Of a DNA stretch of 64,000 nucleotides, positions 42,708-52,705 are shown piece by piece. A program made the position numbers and the translations under genes. The stretch comes from Paracidovorax oryzae ATCC 19882. Lineage in GTDB: Bacteria > Pseudomonadota > Gammaproteobacteria > Burkholderiales > Burkholderiaceae_C. Position 1 is the first letter of the stretch. Each line of letters begins with the position of its first letter. The notes under the pieces were generated by a model. That model was not told the DNA's origin and did not search any database. It worked only from the letters and a program-made list of their open reading frames with translations. Location: the NCBI RefSeq assembly GCF_000687165.1, contig NZ_JMKU01000024.1, forward strand, positions 1 to 64,000, in the 5' to 3' direction.

Positions 42708-43584
42708 CGGGCCCGTGCCTCTGCCGGCCTCTGCCGGCGGGTTGGATGCCCTGCTGGCCTGGGCGCGCGCCTGCCCGCGGCTTTTCGTGCTCACCGGCGC
42801 AGGCTGCAGCACGGCGTCCGGCATTCCCGACTACCGCGACGAGGGCGGCGCCTGGAAGCGCTCTCCGCCGGTCACATACCAGGCCTTCATGGGCGACGAG
42901 GCGGTGCGCCGGCGCTACTGGGCGCGCAGCATGATCGGCTGGCGCGTCATGGGCGGCGCCGTGCCCGGGGCCGCGCACCATGCCCTGGCCGCGCTGGAGG
43001 CGATGGGCCGCGTGGAGATGCTGCTCACGCAGAACGTGGACGGCCTGCACACGGCGGCGGGGCAGCAGCGGGTGATCGACCTGCACGGGCGCATCGACAC
43101 CGTGCGCTGCATGGCCTGCGAAGCGCGCATGCCGCGTGCTGAACTGCAATCCTGGCTGGAGGCCCGCAACCCGGCCTGGGCGGCGCTGGAGGCGGCCGCC
43201 GCGCCGGACGGCGACGCCGACCTGGACGGCCGCGACTTTTCCGCGTTCGAATTGCCTGCCTGTCCCCATTGCGGCGGCGGCCCGCTGAAGCCGGACGTGG
43301 TGTTCTTCGGCGAAAGCGTGCCGCGCGAACGCGTGGAGGCTGCGCGGGCGGCGCTGGCCCGGTCCGACGGACTGCTCGTGGCGGGATCGTCCCTGATGGT
43401 GTATTCGGGTTTCCGCTTCGTGCAGGCGGCCGCGGACGCCGGGCTGCCGGTGGCGGCCGTCAACCGGGGCGTGACGCGCGCCGACGGGTTGATCGCGGTC
43501 AAGGTCGAGGACGACGTGGGCCGGGCGCTGCAGGCCCTGGCGCAGGCGCTCGCACCGGCCGCAGGGGTGCCGCCGGCCGCATGA
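42679..43584 (+). CDS. NAD-dependent protein deacylase, Sir2 family
   Basis: The product is 301 residues from ATG 42679, which overlaps the end of sbcB; GGAG lies 12 bases upstream inside sbcB. The NAD site is GAGCSTASGIPDYRD (from residue 40), the QNVDGLH motif is intact, and the catalytic His136 lies in VIDLHG. The zinc ligands are CMAC and CPHC, with a large insert between them (about 145-190). The insert resembles the class II type of bacterial and mitochondrial sirtuins. It removes acyl groups from lysines, releasing nicotinamide. The target is unknown. Confidence 0.92.
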   Translation: MRKASLPISDGPVPLPASAGGLDALLAWARACPRLFVLTGAGCSTASGIPDYRDEGGAWKRSPPVTYQAFMGDEAVRRRYWARSMIGWRVMGGAVPGAAHHALAALEAMGRVEMLLTQNVDGLHTAAGQQRVIDLHGRIDTVRCMACEARMPRAELQSWLEARNPAWAALEAAAAPDGDADLDGRDFSAFELPACPHCGGGPLKPDVVFFGESVPRERVEAARAALARSDGLLVAGSSLMVYSGFRFVQAAADAGLPVAAVNRGVTRADGLIAVKVEDDVGRALQALAQALAPAAGVPPAA

Positions 43585-43696
43585 CCCGGTGGCACGGGCG
43601 GGTTTGCGCGACGGCGCCCGCCGATGGTGCTATGGTGGCCGGATAACGCCCGGGCCGCGCCGACAGCGCGAGCCGGGGCCCTGAGGAGACAAACCC

Positions 43697-45826
43697 ATGC
43701 AGAGCTCCCTCCATGGCGGGGAGGCGGCGCAGGCCGCCGCTTTCGCGCCGCTGCCTTCGGCCCGCGTGATCGCCGAGTCGCACGAGCGCTCCCGCTCCTT
43801 CGGCCTGCAACGGCACGCGTCCGCCGACCTCCAGCCCCTGGCGCCCGACGCGCTCGCCTGGGCCGTGGCGCGCAACGACGCGCTCTGCGCGCATGCGCTC
43901 CCCGTCATGGAAACCCTCTCGGCGCAGATCGCGGGCACGCAGAGCATGGTGCTGCTGACCGACGCGCAGGGCGTGGTGCTGCACGCCCTGGGCGACGAGG
44001 AGTTCCTCGGGCGCGCCCACCGGGTCGCGCTGCGGCCCGGAGGCACCTGGTCCGAGCGCAGCAAGGGCACGAACGCCATCGGCACGGCCCTGGCCCTGGG
44101 CGATGCGGTGCAGGTGAACGGCGATGAGCATTTCCTGGCCGCCAACCAGTTCCTGACCTGCTCCTGCGCGCCCATCTGCGATCCGCTGGGCCAGGTGATC
44201 GGCGCGCTCGACGTGAGCGGCGACCGCCACCAGCAGAGCGCCCACACGCTGGCCCTGGTGCGCATGTCCGCTCGCATGGTCGAGAACCATCTCTTCGGCA
44301 AGGTGTACGAGGACGCGGTGCGGCTGCGCTTCCATGCGCGCCCGGAGTTCCTGGGCACACTGGTGGAGGGGTTGGCCGCGTTCACGCCGGAGGGCCGCTT
44401 CCTCGCGGCCAACCGCAGCGGGCAGTTCCAGCTCGGCATGTCGGCGAACGCGCTGCAGGCGCAGACCTTCCCGTCGCTCTTCGGCATGCCGATGAGCGCG
44501 CTGCTGGCCCATGCGCGCGGCGCCATGCCCCGGCCGCTGCAGCTCGCGCTGCCCGGCGGGGTGGTGGTCAATGCGATGGTGGAATTCCGTCCGAAGGGGG
44601 CGGCGGCCCTTGGCTGGCTGGTGCAGGGGCGCGACGAGGATGCACCGGTGCCCGCGCCCGTGGCGCCGGCTTCCGCCACGGCCACCCGGACGCGGCCCGC
44701 CGCCCCGGTGCCGGCCGGCGGTCCGCGGCTGTCCGGCCTGCGCTACCTGGATACGGGCGATGCGCAACTGGCGCAGGTGATCGACCGCGTCTCGCGCGTG
44801 CTGGGCAGCGACGTGCCCATGCTCATCCTCGGCGAGACCGGCACGGGCAAGGAGCTGCTGGCCCGCGCCATCCACCAGGACGGCCCGCGCGCACGCGGGC
44901 CCTTCGTGGCGGTGAACTGCGCATCGATCCCGGAAACGCTGATCGAGGCCGAACTGTTCGGCTACGAGGAGGGTGCTTTCACCGGCGCGCGGCGCAAGGG
45001 CAGCGTGGGCAAGATCGCCCAGGCCCACGGCGGCACGCTGTTCCTGGACGAGATCGGCGACATGCCGCTGGCCATGCAGGCCCGGCTGCTGCGCGTGCTG
45101 CAGGAACGCACCGTGGCGCCGCTCGGCTCGGCGCGGCAGATCCCGGTGGACGTGCATGTGCTGTGCGCCACCCACCGCAACCTGCGCGACATGATGGCCC
45201 GGGGGGTGTTCCGCGACGATCTCTACTACCGGCTCAACGGGCTGGTGGTGCGCCTGCCGGCGCTGCGCGAGCGTTCGGACCTGCGCGTCATCGTGCAGCG
45301 CCTCCTGCAGGCGCAGGACCGCGAGCGGGCTGCCGAAGGCTCCACGCCGGGGTGGCAGCGACCGCGCAGGACGGCGCCCCTGCGGATCTCGTCCCGGGCC
45401 ATGGAGCTCTTCCTGCGGCACCGCTGGCCCGGCAACCTCCGCCAGCTCTCGAATGCGCTGCGCACGGCGGCGCTGATGGCCGGCGATGCGGACGAGATCG
45501 ACATCGGGCACCTGCCGGAGGACCTGTTCGATGAAGTTCTTCCTGCTGCCGCCTCCGCGGCCCCGGTGCCTGCAGGAGACCTGGGCGATGCAGTGTCCGG
45601 GGCGTCGGCGTGGGAAGGCGAGCCATGCCCGCCGGGCCGCAGCGCTGCACACCAGCCCGCACCGGCCGCGGTGCGTTCATGGGATGAAACCGTGGAAGAG
45701 GCACTGCGCCATGCGCTGTCGGTGCATGGCGGCAACGTGTCCGCCGTGGCGCGGGCCCTGGGGGTGTCGCGCAATACGGTGTACCGGCGGCTGAAGGCGA
45801 TGGACGGGACGGCCCCTCACCATTGA
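43697..45826 (+). CDS. Sigma-54-dependent activator, AcoR type
   Basis: The product is 709 residues. An N-terminal GAF-type sensory domain (about 65-215, with GTNAIGTAL) precedes a PAS-like segment (about 225-310). The AAA+ domain has Walker A GETGTGKE at 379-386 and the sigma-54 contact loop GAFTGA at 426-431. The C-terminal Fis-type HTH reads VSAVARALGVSRNTVYRRL. The layout is that of AcoR, which activates acetoin or alcohol catabolism. It converges on a four-gene aldehyde/alcohol operon that has a -24/-12 promoter, its likely target. ATG 43697 has AGGAGA 8 bases upstream. Confidence 0.94.
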   Translation: MQSSLHGGEAAQAAAFAPLPSARVIAESHERSRSFGLQRHASADLQPLAPDALAWAVARNDALCAHALPVMETLSAQIAGTQSMVLLTDAQGVVLHALGDEEFLGRAHRVALRPGGTWSERSKGTNAIGTALALGDAVQVNGDEHFLAANQFLTCSCAPICDPLGQVIGALDVSGDRHQQSAHTLALVRMSARMVENHLFGKVYEDAVRLRFHARPEFLGTLVEGLAAFTPEGRFLAANRSGQFQLGMSANALQAQTFPSLFGMPMSALLAHARGAMPRPLQLALPGGVVVNAMVEFRPKGAAALGWLVQGRDEDAPVPAPVAPASATATRTRPAAPVPAGGPRLSGLRYLDTGDAQLAQVIDRVSRVLGSDVPMLILGETGTGKELLARAIHQDGPRARGPFVAVNCASIPETLIEAELFGYEEGAFTGARRKGSVGKIAQAHGGTLFLDEIGDMPLAMQARLLRVLQERTVAPLGSARQIPVDVHVLCATHRNLRDMMARGVFRDDLYYRLNGLVVRLPALRERSDLRVIVQRLLQAQDRERAAEGSTPGWQRPRRTAPLRISSRAMELFLRHRWPGNLRQLSNALRTAALMAGDADEIDIGHLPEDLFDEVLPAAASAAPVPAGDLGDAVSGASAWEGEPCPPGRSAAHQPAPAAVRSWDETVEEALRHALSVHGGNVSAVARALGVSRNTVYRRLKAMDGTAPHH

Positions 45827-45842
45827 CGGCCGGGTTCCGGTG

Positions 45843-46238
45843 TCAGTCGGGCAACCGCCTGGCCTGGCGCCCAGATACTCTCTTTTTCGCGAGCGCACAC
45901 CATGCCACGCGTCCAACGGGGCAGGCCCAGAGGACGGACAGCACCCCCACGACGATCAGCGATCCGGGATCGCCCGTGCTCGCAAAAACGGCGACGGCGG
46001 CATTGAGCAGCCCCGCGATGGGCGCGATGGCGAACAGCCAGATCGCGGCCACCCCGTCGTGCTGGAGCTTCATGCAGGCGAATGGCACGAGGCAGAGCAG
46101 GGCGGGACTGTAGATGAGCCAGGCCAGCAGTGCATTGCCTTCATCGACGTAGGGTAGCCCACTCGCCGAAAGGTTCAGGACGATGCCCCATGCCACGATC
46201 CCGACGGCCAGGCCCGCCAGTCCGAGGAGATACCGCAT
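45843..46238 (-). CDS. Small four-TM membrane protein of the alcohol operon
   Basis: The product is 131 residues with about four hydrophobic segments (2-22, 35-55, 64-85 and 92-112) and a basic C-terminal tail. No family was recognised. It starts 8 bp after the DUF779 gene and so is probably the last gene of the alcohol operon. It could stabilise the pathway enzymes at the membrane or transport a substrate, but nothing in the sequence shows this. A longer in-frame extension exists only as a shadow of the DUF779 gene. It converges on the sigma-54 activator with a 16-bp gap. Confidence 0.65.
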   Translation of the reverse strand: MRYLLGLAGLAVGIVAWGIVLNLSASGLPYVDEGNALLAWLIYSPALLCLVPFACMKLQHDGVAAIWLFAIAPIAGLLNAAVAVFASTGDPGSLIVVGVLSVLWACPVGRVAWCALAKKRVSGRQARRLPD

Positions 46239-46246
46239 GGGGTCCG

Positions 46247-46654
46247 TCAACCCGCCCCGCGCGGCGGCGGCCCCAGGGCCTCGATGGCCGCCCATTCGGC
46301 GTCGCCGTAGAGCCGCGAGCGGGTAAGGAACCGCAGCCCCGTGGGCCGCTCCAGCGAGAACATGCCGCCGTTGCCGGGCACGGCGTCGATGATGAGGTGG
46401 GTGTGCTCCCAGTAGGCGAACTGGGATTCGCTCATGTAGAAGGGCGTGCCCGCGATCTCGCCGAGCAGGACGTCGGAATCGCCGAGCATGAATTCGCCGC
46501 GGGCGAAGCACATGGGCGCGCTGCCGTCGCAGCAGCCCCCGGACTGGTGGAACATGAGCGGGCCGTGCTGCGTCTGCAGCCGCTCGATGAGGGCGACGGC
46601 CTCGGGCGTGGCCGAAACGCGGGTTGCGGAAGCGGGGGGCGCGGTCGTCGTCAT
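46247..46654 (-). CDS. DUF779-domain protein
   Basis: The product is 135 residues. The core matches DUF779: LMFHQSGGCCDGSAPMCF near residues 33-50 (paired cysteines), then LLGEIAGTPFYMSESQFAYW and HTHLIIDAVPGNGGMFSLE. Proteins of this kind are encoded beside acetaldehyde/NAD-linked aldehyde dehydrogenases. I know of no proven biochemical role, although the Cys cluster suggests metal or redox chemistry. It lies 76 bp after adhP on the same strand. GGAGA upstream of ATG 46654 supports the start. Confidence 0.9.
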   Translation of the reverse strand: MTTTAPPASATRVSATPEAVALIERLQTQHGPLMFHQSGGCCDGSAPMCFARGEFMLGDSDVLLGEIAGTPFYMSESQFAYWEHTHLIIDAVPGNGGMFSLERPTGLRFLTRSRLYGDAEWAAIEALGPPPRGAG

Positions 46655-46730
46655 GCGGTGTCTCCTGTCATGGGGTCTGCGCTTCGTGCAGTGTGCCCGA
46701 AGCGCAGCGGCGGCGCCTGCCCTCCGGTCG

Positions 46731-47765
46731 TCAGTGCGCTGCCATGTCCAGCACGATGCGGCCCTGGATCTGGCCCTTGTGCATGCGCGCGAACACGTCG
46801 TTGATGTTCTCCAGCTTCTCGGTCGCCACGGTGGCCTTGACCTGGCCGCGGGCCGCGAAGTCCAGCGATTCCTGCAGGTCCAGGCGCGTGCCGACGATGG
46901 AGCCGCGCACGGTCACGCCGCGCAGCACCATGTCGAAGATGGGCAGCGGGAAGTTGCCGGGCGGCAGGCCGTTGAGCGACACCGTGCCGCCGCGGCGCAC
47001 CATGCCCAGCGCCTGCTCGAAGGCCTTGGGCGAGACGGCCGTGACCAGCGCGCCGTGGGCGCCGCCGATCTCCTTTTGCAGGTAGGCGGCCGGGTCGGCG
47101 GTCTTCGCGTTCACCGTCACGCTGGCACCGAGCTTCTTCGCCAGTTCCAGCTTGTCGTCCTCCACGTCCACGGCCGCCACGTTCAGGCCCATGGCGCGGG
47201 CGTACTGCACGGCCATGTGGCCCAGGCCGCCGATTCCGGAGATGACCACCCAGTCGCCCGGCTTGGTGTCCGTCACCTTCAAGCCCTTGTACACCGTCAC
47301 GCCCGCGCACAGCACGGGAGCGATGTCCACGAAGCCGACGTCCCTGGGCAGGTGGCCCACGAAATTCGGGTCGGCCAGCGCGTAGTCGGCGAAGCCGCCG
47401 TTGACCGAATAGCCGGTGTTGCTCTGCGATTCGCACAGCGTTTCCCAGCCGCCCAGGCAGTGGGTGCAGCAGCCGCAGGCCGAGTGCAGCCACGGCACGC
47501 CCACGCGGTCGCCTTCCTTCACATGCTTCACGTTCCTGCCGATGGCGGCGACGAAGCCCACGCCCTCGTGGCCGGGGATGAAGGGCGGGTTCGGCTTGAC
47601 GGGCCAGTCGCCCTCGGCGGCGTGCAGGTCGGTGTGGCAGACGCCGGAGGCCTCGATCTTCACGAGGATCTGGTCATCGGCGGGCGTCGGGACCGGGGCT
47701 TCCTCGATGGTGAGGGGCTTGCCGAATTCGCGCACGACGGCGGCTTTCATGGTCTTGGGAAGCAT
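46731..47765 (-). CDS. adhP: Zinc-dependent alcohol dehydrogenase
   Basis: The product is 344 residues, a medium-chain NAD-dependent dehydrogenase that oxidises ethanol and similar primary alcohols. The catalytic zinc ligands begin at Cys43 (GVCHTDLHAAEGDW) with the PGHEGVG His. Structural zinc is bound by CGCCTHCLGGWETLC. The NAD site is GIGGLGHMAVQYA. It is preferred over a polyol enzyme because the residues follow the AdhP/Adh1 pattern. ATG 47765 has AAAGGA 10 bases upstream. It lies 100 bp after the aldehyde dehydrogenase gene without a promoter I can see between, so one operon is likely. Confidence 0.93.
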   Translation of the reverse strand: MLPKTMKAAVVREFGKPLTIEEAPVPTPADDQILVKIEASGVCHTDLHAAEGDWPVKPNPPFIPGHEGVGFVAAIGRNVKHVKEGDRVGVPWLHSACGCCTHCLGGWETLCESQSNTGYSVNGGFADYALADPNFVGHLPRDVGFVDIAPVLCAGVTVYKGLKVTDTKPGDWVVISGIGGLGHMAVQYARAMGLNVAAVDVEDDKLELAKKLGASVTVNAKTADPAAYLQKEIGGAHGALVTAVSPKAFEQALGMVRRGGTVSLNGLPPGNFPLPIFDMVLRGVTVRGSIVGTRLDLQESLDFAARGQVKATVATEKLENINDVFARMHKGQIQGRIVLDMAAH

Positions 47766-47865
47766 GGAACGGGAATCCTTTCTTTTACTCGAAGGGTTGA
47801 ACGGGGAGGGCTGGCTTCCACCATATGCCGCCCTCCCTCGGTCGCTGCTGATGCAGGTCAAGCCG

Positions 47866-49386
<1,521 letters not shown>

Positions 49387-49455
49387 GGTGCTTGTCTCCT
49401 GTGGTGGTGGAATGTCCGGGCGGCGCACCGTGCGCTCTCCGGTGCAGGACATTGC

Positions 49456-49470
49456 GCAATCCGCATGCCA
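49456..49470 (-). promoter_or_regulatory. Sigma-54 (-24/-12) promoter of the aldehyde/alcohol operon
   Basis: Read on the minus strand, the bases are TGGCAT-GCGGA-TTGC, against the consensus TGGCAC-N5-TTGC. The invariant GG and GC are spaced correctly. It lies 70 bases before the aldehyde dehydrogenase ATG and agrees with the AcoR-type activator next to the operon. Confidence 0.8.
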
Positions 49471-49484
49471 GCGCATGCGCCCCG

Positions 49485-49539
49485 TGTTCCATGCACCGGT
49501 TGCGCCCGCTGGGTGCTCCATGTGTTCTGTTATGGAACA
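49485..49539. promoter_or_regulatory. Probable upstream activator sites (TGTTCCAT half-sites)
   Basis: TGTTCCAT occurs at 49485-49492 (plus) and 49532-49539 (minus), and a one-mismatch copy TGCTCCAT at 49513-49520 (plus). The last part forms an inverted repeat TGTTC-N7-GAACA at 49523-49539. They lie upstream of the sigma-54 promoter, where an enhancer-binding protein should bind. The AcoR-type activator is the obvious candidate. Confidence 0.6.
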
Positions 49540-49686
49540 GTGGCTGCGCAGGGGTGTTGCACGGCGGAGCGGTGCCCCTGGCGGGCGGCGCAGGCCAGAC
49601 CGGGGAGTGCAAGCCCGCTGTCCGGCCCGCCCGCTCGCCCGGAAGGGGCTGCCCGCGGTGCCCGGGCACTGGCGCCGCTCTTGGTG

Positions 49687-49692
49687 TATAAC
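49687..49692 (+). promoter_or_regulatory. Putative -10 box for the J-domain operon
   Basis: TATAAC lies 73 bases before ATG 49766. There is no convincing -35 hexamer, so the call is tentative. Confidence 0.35.
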
Positions 49693-49765
49693 CGCGCCTC
49701 CCCGGAGACCCGCGGCGCCGCGCCCGCGCCCGCGCCTGCCGGCCCCACCGATCCACCCCCCGAGC

Positions 49766-50047
49766 ATGACTGACCACTACGCCGCCCTCGGTCTGAGCGC
49801 GACCGCGAGCCTGGCCGACATCAAGAAGGCGTTCCGCCAGAAGGCGGCCTTCTATCACCCCGACCGCAATCCCTCGCCGGATGCGGCCGAGCGCTTCCGC
49901 GCGGCCCAGAAGGCCTACGAGGTGCTGTCGGACGATGCCGCGCGCCAGGCCTACGACGACAACCGCCGCCGCAACCTGCTCGACGATCCGCTCCAGACGG
50001 CGCGGGAGATCTGGCAGTCCTATTTCAAGAACGTGCTTTCCTCGTGA
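49766..50047 (+). CDS. Small J-domain protein
   Basis: The product is 93 residues. The J domain fills residues 3-65, with helix II rich in Lys and the intact HPD at 31-33 (FYHPDRNP). The short C-terminal tail has no Cys-rich or client-binding domain. It should stimulate a DnaK-type ATPase, but the lack of a substrate domain suggests that it recruits DnaK to a partner. The partner is likely to be one of the three following genes: the next start overlaps its stop by 4 bp (GTGA), which indicates translational coupling. Confidence 0.85.
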   Translation: MTDHYAALGLSATASLADIKKAFRQKAAFYHPDRNPSPDAAERFRAAQKAYEVLSDDAARQAYDDNRRRNLLDDPLQTAREIWQSYFKNVLSS

Positions 50048-50631
50048 AACCCTCTCCTTTCTTCCATGACCTGCGTTCGGCCTACCAGGCCGAGCTCGAT
50101 GACCTCGCCCAGGATTCCGAAGGCAAGGACGTGCTGCGCAAGCGCCTCGCCCAGAAGCGCGGCGAGATCGCCTTCCTGGCCAGGATGATCGATTTCAGCC
50201 CCGAGATGGTGGCTGTGGCCTTCCACCAGGGCTTCCGCTTCCACCGGCCGGCCACGCTCGATCCGCTGCTGGCGCGGGGCGGGGTGAGCGACCTGCCGGA
50301 GTGGCCGGAACTGGCCGGGGCGGTGGCGCTCGAGCCCTGGGCCCAGCCGCTGGCGGACGTGGTGCTGGCCGAACCGTCGGGCGCGCGCTTCCTGTCGCTG
50401 GCTGCGCTGCTCGAATACCAGCGCCAGCACGCGCGCTTCGCCGGCCAGGGCGCCGGCAGCGCCGAGGCCGGGGAGGACGACCGGGAAGAGGGCGCGGAGG
50501 AGGCGGATCAGAGCGATGACGACGAGGCCCGCTGGAGCGCCGACGAAGCGGGCCAGCCCCGCAGCCATGCCGACCGCGAGGAGGCCGCCGCCGACTGGAT
50601 GGCCGACCTCGGATTCGACCGCAAGGAGTAA
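50044..50631 (+). CDS. Unrecognised acidic-tailed protein, J-domain operon gene 2
   Basis: The product is 195 residues from GTG 50044, which overlaps the J-domain stop. No known domain was recognised. The N-terminal 140 residues look globular and helical (SPFFHDLRSAYQAELDDL; FLARMIDFSPEMVAVAF), with LSLAALLEYQRQHARF at about 118-133. The C-terminal 55 residues are strongly acidic and end WMADLGFDRKE. There is no signal peptide or membrane segment, so it is probably cytoplasmic. The next gene begins 6 bp downstream with AAGGAG. Function unknown; a DnaK/J client-specific factor is a guess. Confidence 0.75.
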   Translation: MKPSPFFHDLRSAYQAELDDLAQDSEGKDVLRKRLAQKRGEIAFLARMIDFSPEMVAVAFHQGFRFHRPATLDPLLARGGVSDLPEWPELAGAVALEPWAQPLADVVLAEPSGARFLSLAALLEYQRQHARFAGQGAGSAEAGEDDREEGAEEADQSDDDEARWSADEAGQPRSHADREEAAADWMADLGFDRKE

Positions 50632-50637
50632 CCGCCC

Positions 50638-51393
50638 ATGTCACGACATCTCGCCCTCATCACCCAGACCCAGGCCCTGATCGCCGCTGGCGACATCGTG
50701 GGCGCCGAGTCCGCCCTGTCCCAACTCGCCGACGACGAGGGCGACCGCGCCCTGGTCGAGGTGCTGGACGAGCTCGCGCCCAAGGACGTGCTGGCCGTCA
50801 TGCGCGAATACGACGAATCCCGTGCCTCGGTGGTCAACATGCTGGTGACGCCCCAGCAGTTCGCGCGCGCGCTGGTGCTGGAGAAGCAGTACAAGGACGC
50901 CACGCACACCTACCTGCGCAGCATGGTGAACGCCGTCGTGTTCCGCGGCGACGTGGATCCGGTGGAGTTCCTCACCGCCATCGGCGACCTGGAAGGCGGC
51001 AGCGAGGCCCTGGCCCACTATTTCGCGGAGAAATGGAGCCGCCTGGAGGCCTTCGCCCGCTCGGGGCTGTTCGACGCCACCGAAGACTACGGCCCGGCGC
51101 TGACCGAAGACCAGCTCTTCAACGTGGCCTACGCCCCGCCCAAGGTGGACCAGGACGAGGTGGCCGACCGCGACTGGATGCAACTGGCCTGGCTGCTGCG
51201 CTACCAGTGCCCGGACCTGTTCATCGAGACCCTGCTGGTGCTGCGCGCCAAGGCCCAGGCCTACGACGAAGGGCTGGGCGACGACGAGACCGGCTCGGAC
51301 GAGGACGACGACGGCAAGTTCGAGACCAGCGAGACCGACCGCGGCAAGGCCACGCCGGCCGCGCGGGCATCCGACGAAGAGTCGGCGATCTGA
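50638..51393 (+). CDS. Unrecognised protein, J-domain operon gene 3
   Basis: The product is 251 residues, soluble and mostly helical, with no family recognised. The N-terminus (ALITQTQALIAAGDIVGAES) has a TPR-like helical-pair character. The middle contains VNMLVTPQQFARALVLEKQY, and Trp residues lie in DRDWMQLAWLLRYQCPDLF. The last 40 residues are acidic and low in complexity (DDETGSDEDDD near 215-228). Acidic tails are shared with the preceding gene product, which may mean a common partner. ATG 50638 has AAGGAG upstream. Confidence 0.75.
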   Translation: MSRHLALITQTQALIAAGDIVGAESALSQLADDEGDRALVEVLDELAPKDVLAVMREYDESRASVVNMLVTPQQFARALVLEKQYKDATHTYLRSMVNAVVFRGDVDPVEFLTAIGDLEGGSEALAHYFAEKWSRLEAFARSGLFDATEDYGPALTEDQLFNVAYAPPKVDQDEVADRDWMQLAWLLRYQCPDLFIETLLVLRAKAQAYDEGLGDDETGSDEDDDGKFETSETDRGKATPAARASDEESAI

Positions 51394-51409
51394 GCCGGAG
51401 GCCGCCGCG

Positions 51410-52705
51410 ATGAGCGTTTCCGATTCCAGCCCGGCCGCAGGGGGCGCGACGGCGCTGTCGCTGCACGACAGCCGCCCGTTCTTCGAGAAGGCCCTGGTGC
51501 ATGGCATCCGCCACGGCATCGTGCCGGCCGAGCGGGTGGAGGCCATCGCGGCCGACGCACCCAAGGGCATGGTGCAGATCGCCCGCTACTTCGGCACGGA
51601 GTTCCTGCGGCCCGACCTGGAACGCGCGCGCGAGCGCATGGTGAACCTCGTCAGCCTCGACCTGATCGAGGACAGCGGCGGCGACCTCGGCCGCGCCGCG
51701 CAGAGCCTGCGCGAGCACAGCTTCCTGTCGCGCTCCAAGGCGGGATCGGACCGGCTGCGCCGCCTGATCGCGCTGCCGCAGAGCAGCAATTTCGGGTTCC
51801 TTTCGACCACCGGCGAGCCGGACGTGCAGCAGCTGTCGGTCTGGTCGCTGCGCAGCCATGCCGACTACCGCGCCGAACTGGAGCGCCGCACCGGCATCGC
51901 CGCCGCGATCGAGGCCGCCCGCTGGTTCGCGGAGCGCCTGGACCTGGACGAAGGCGCGCTGGAGGCGGGCGGCGCCGAGGCCGAGGCCGTGGTGCGCATG
52001 GGCCTGCTGTGGCACTGGATGCATCCGGCGGCCGAGGCCTGGCCGCATGCCGTGTCGTTCGAGAAGCGCCTGTCCGCGATGCGGCGCAAGGGCATTCCCG
52101 CACCGTCGCGCCTGCCGCTGCCCGCCGGCATGCCGGACGGGGTGGCGGCCGTCGCGGACGCGCACGTCACGGCCGTGCTGGCGGATGCCGCGCGCATCCT
52201 CGACGCGGCCACGGTGCCCCGCGCGTTGCTGCGGCCCATGGGCAGCTTCCGCGCGCGCTACTTCCTGGAGGACGATCCGCTCGCCGAGGTGGACGACTAC
52301 CACCAGGGGCTGGACGCCCTGCTGGAAGCCGGGGACGACGCAGACGCAGCGCCCGCGCCGGCCAGCCGGACCTGGGAGCGGCTCACGCAGGGCCATGAGG
52401 ACGAGCATTCGCTGCTCACGCTCTTGCTGTGCCTGGCGGCCGGCGTGCCGCGCAAGACCGTGCTGACCGAGAAGGCCGCCGCGAGCCTGGTGCGCCGCGT
52501 GCGCAAACACGGCTGGCAGCCGGAGCTTGCCGAGGAATTCATCCGCGCGCATGCGGCCAGCATGCGCCAGGCAAGCTACCTGGCGCTCTGGAAGTCCTTC
52601 GTGGACGAGTCGGCCACCACGCTGCTCAACCACCGGGACGAGCGCCAGGAAGAGGCGCGCGCGCTGCTGCGCCGCGAGTGCCACGTGGCGGACGGCGCGG
52701 CGTGA
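51410..52705 (+). CDS. Unrecognised protein, J-domain operon gene 4
   Basis: The product is 431 residues from ATG 51410 with GGAGG upstream. It is soluble, predicted helical, Ala/Arg/Glu-rich, and without a domain I can name. Notable segments are SLHDSRPFFEKALVHGIRHG at the start, IARYFGTEFLRPDLERARER near 65, SFLSRSKAGSDRLRRLIALP near 105, and a C-terminal HAASMRQASYLALWKSFVDE. It ends inside the start codon of the AraC regulator (GTGA). The four genes share strand and tight spacing, so they probably act together; their process is not evident from sequence. Confidence 0.75.
   Translation: MSVSDSSPAAGGATALSLHDSRPFFEKALVHGIRHGIVPAERVEAIAADAPKGMVQIARYFGTEFLRPDLERARERMVNLVSLDLIEDSGGDLGRAAQSLREHSFLSRSKAGSDRLRRLIALPQSSNFGFLSTTGEPDVQQLSVWSLRSHADYRAELERRTGIAAAIEAARWFAERLDLDEGALEAGGAEAEAVVRMGLLWHWMHPAAEAWPHAVSFEKRLSAMRRKGIPAPSRLPLPAGMPDGVAAVADAHVTAVLADAARILDAATVPRALLRPMGSFRARYFLEDDPLAEVDDYHQGLDALLEAGDDADAAPAPASRTWERLTQGHEDEHSLLTLLLCLAAGVPRKTVLTEKAAASLVRRVRKHGWQPELAEEFIRAHAASMRQASYLALWKSFVDESATTLLNHRDERQEEARALLRRECHVADGAA

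Larger units (their letters stand above)
49387..49765. other. Divergent regulatory region between the alcohol operon and the J-domain operon
   Basis: No gene is visible in this 379-bp stretch. On the left it holds the ribosome-binding site, a -24/-12 promoter and activator half-sites for the aldehyde/alcohol operon. On the right it holds a TATAAC box for the J-domain operon. The rest (about 49545-49680) is GC-rich without recognisable structure. Confidence 0.6.
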
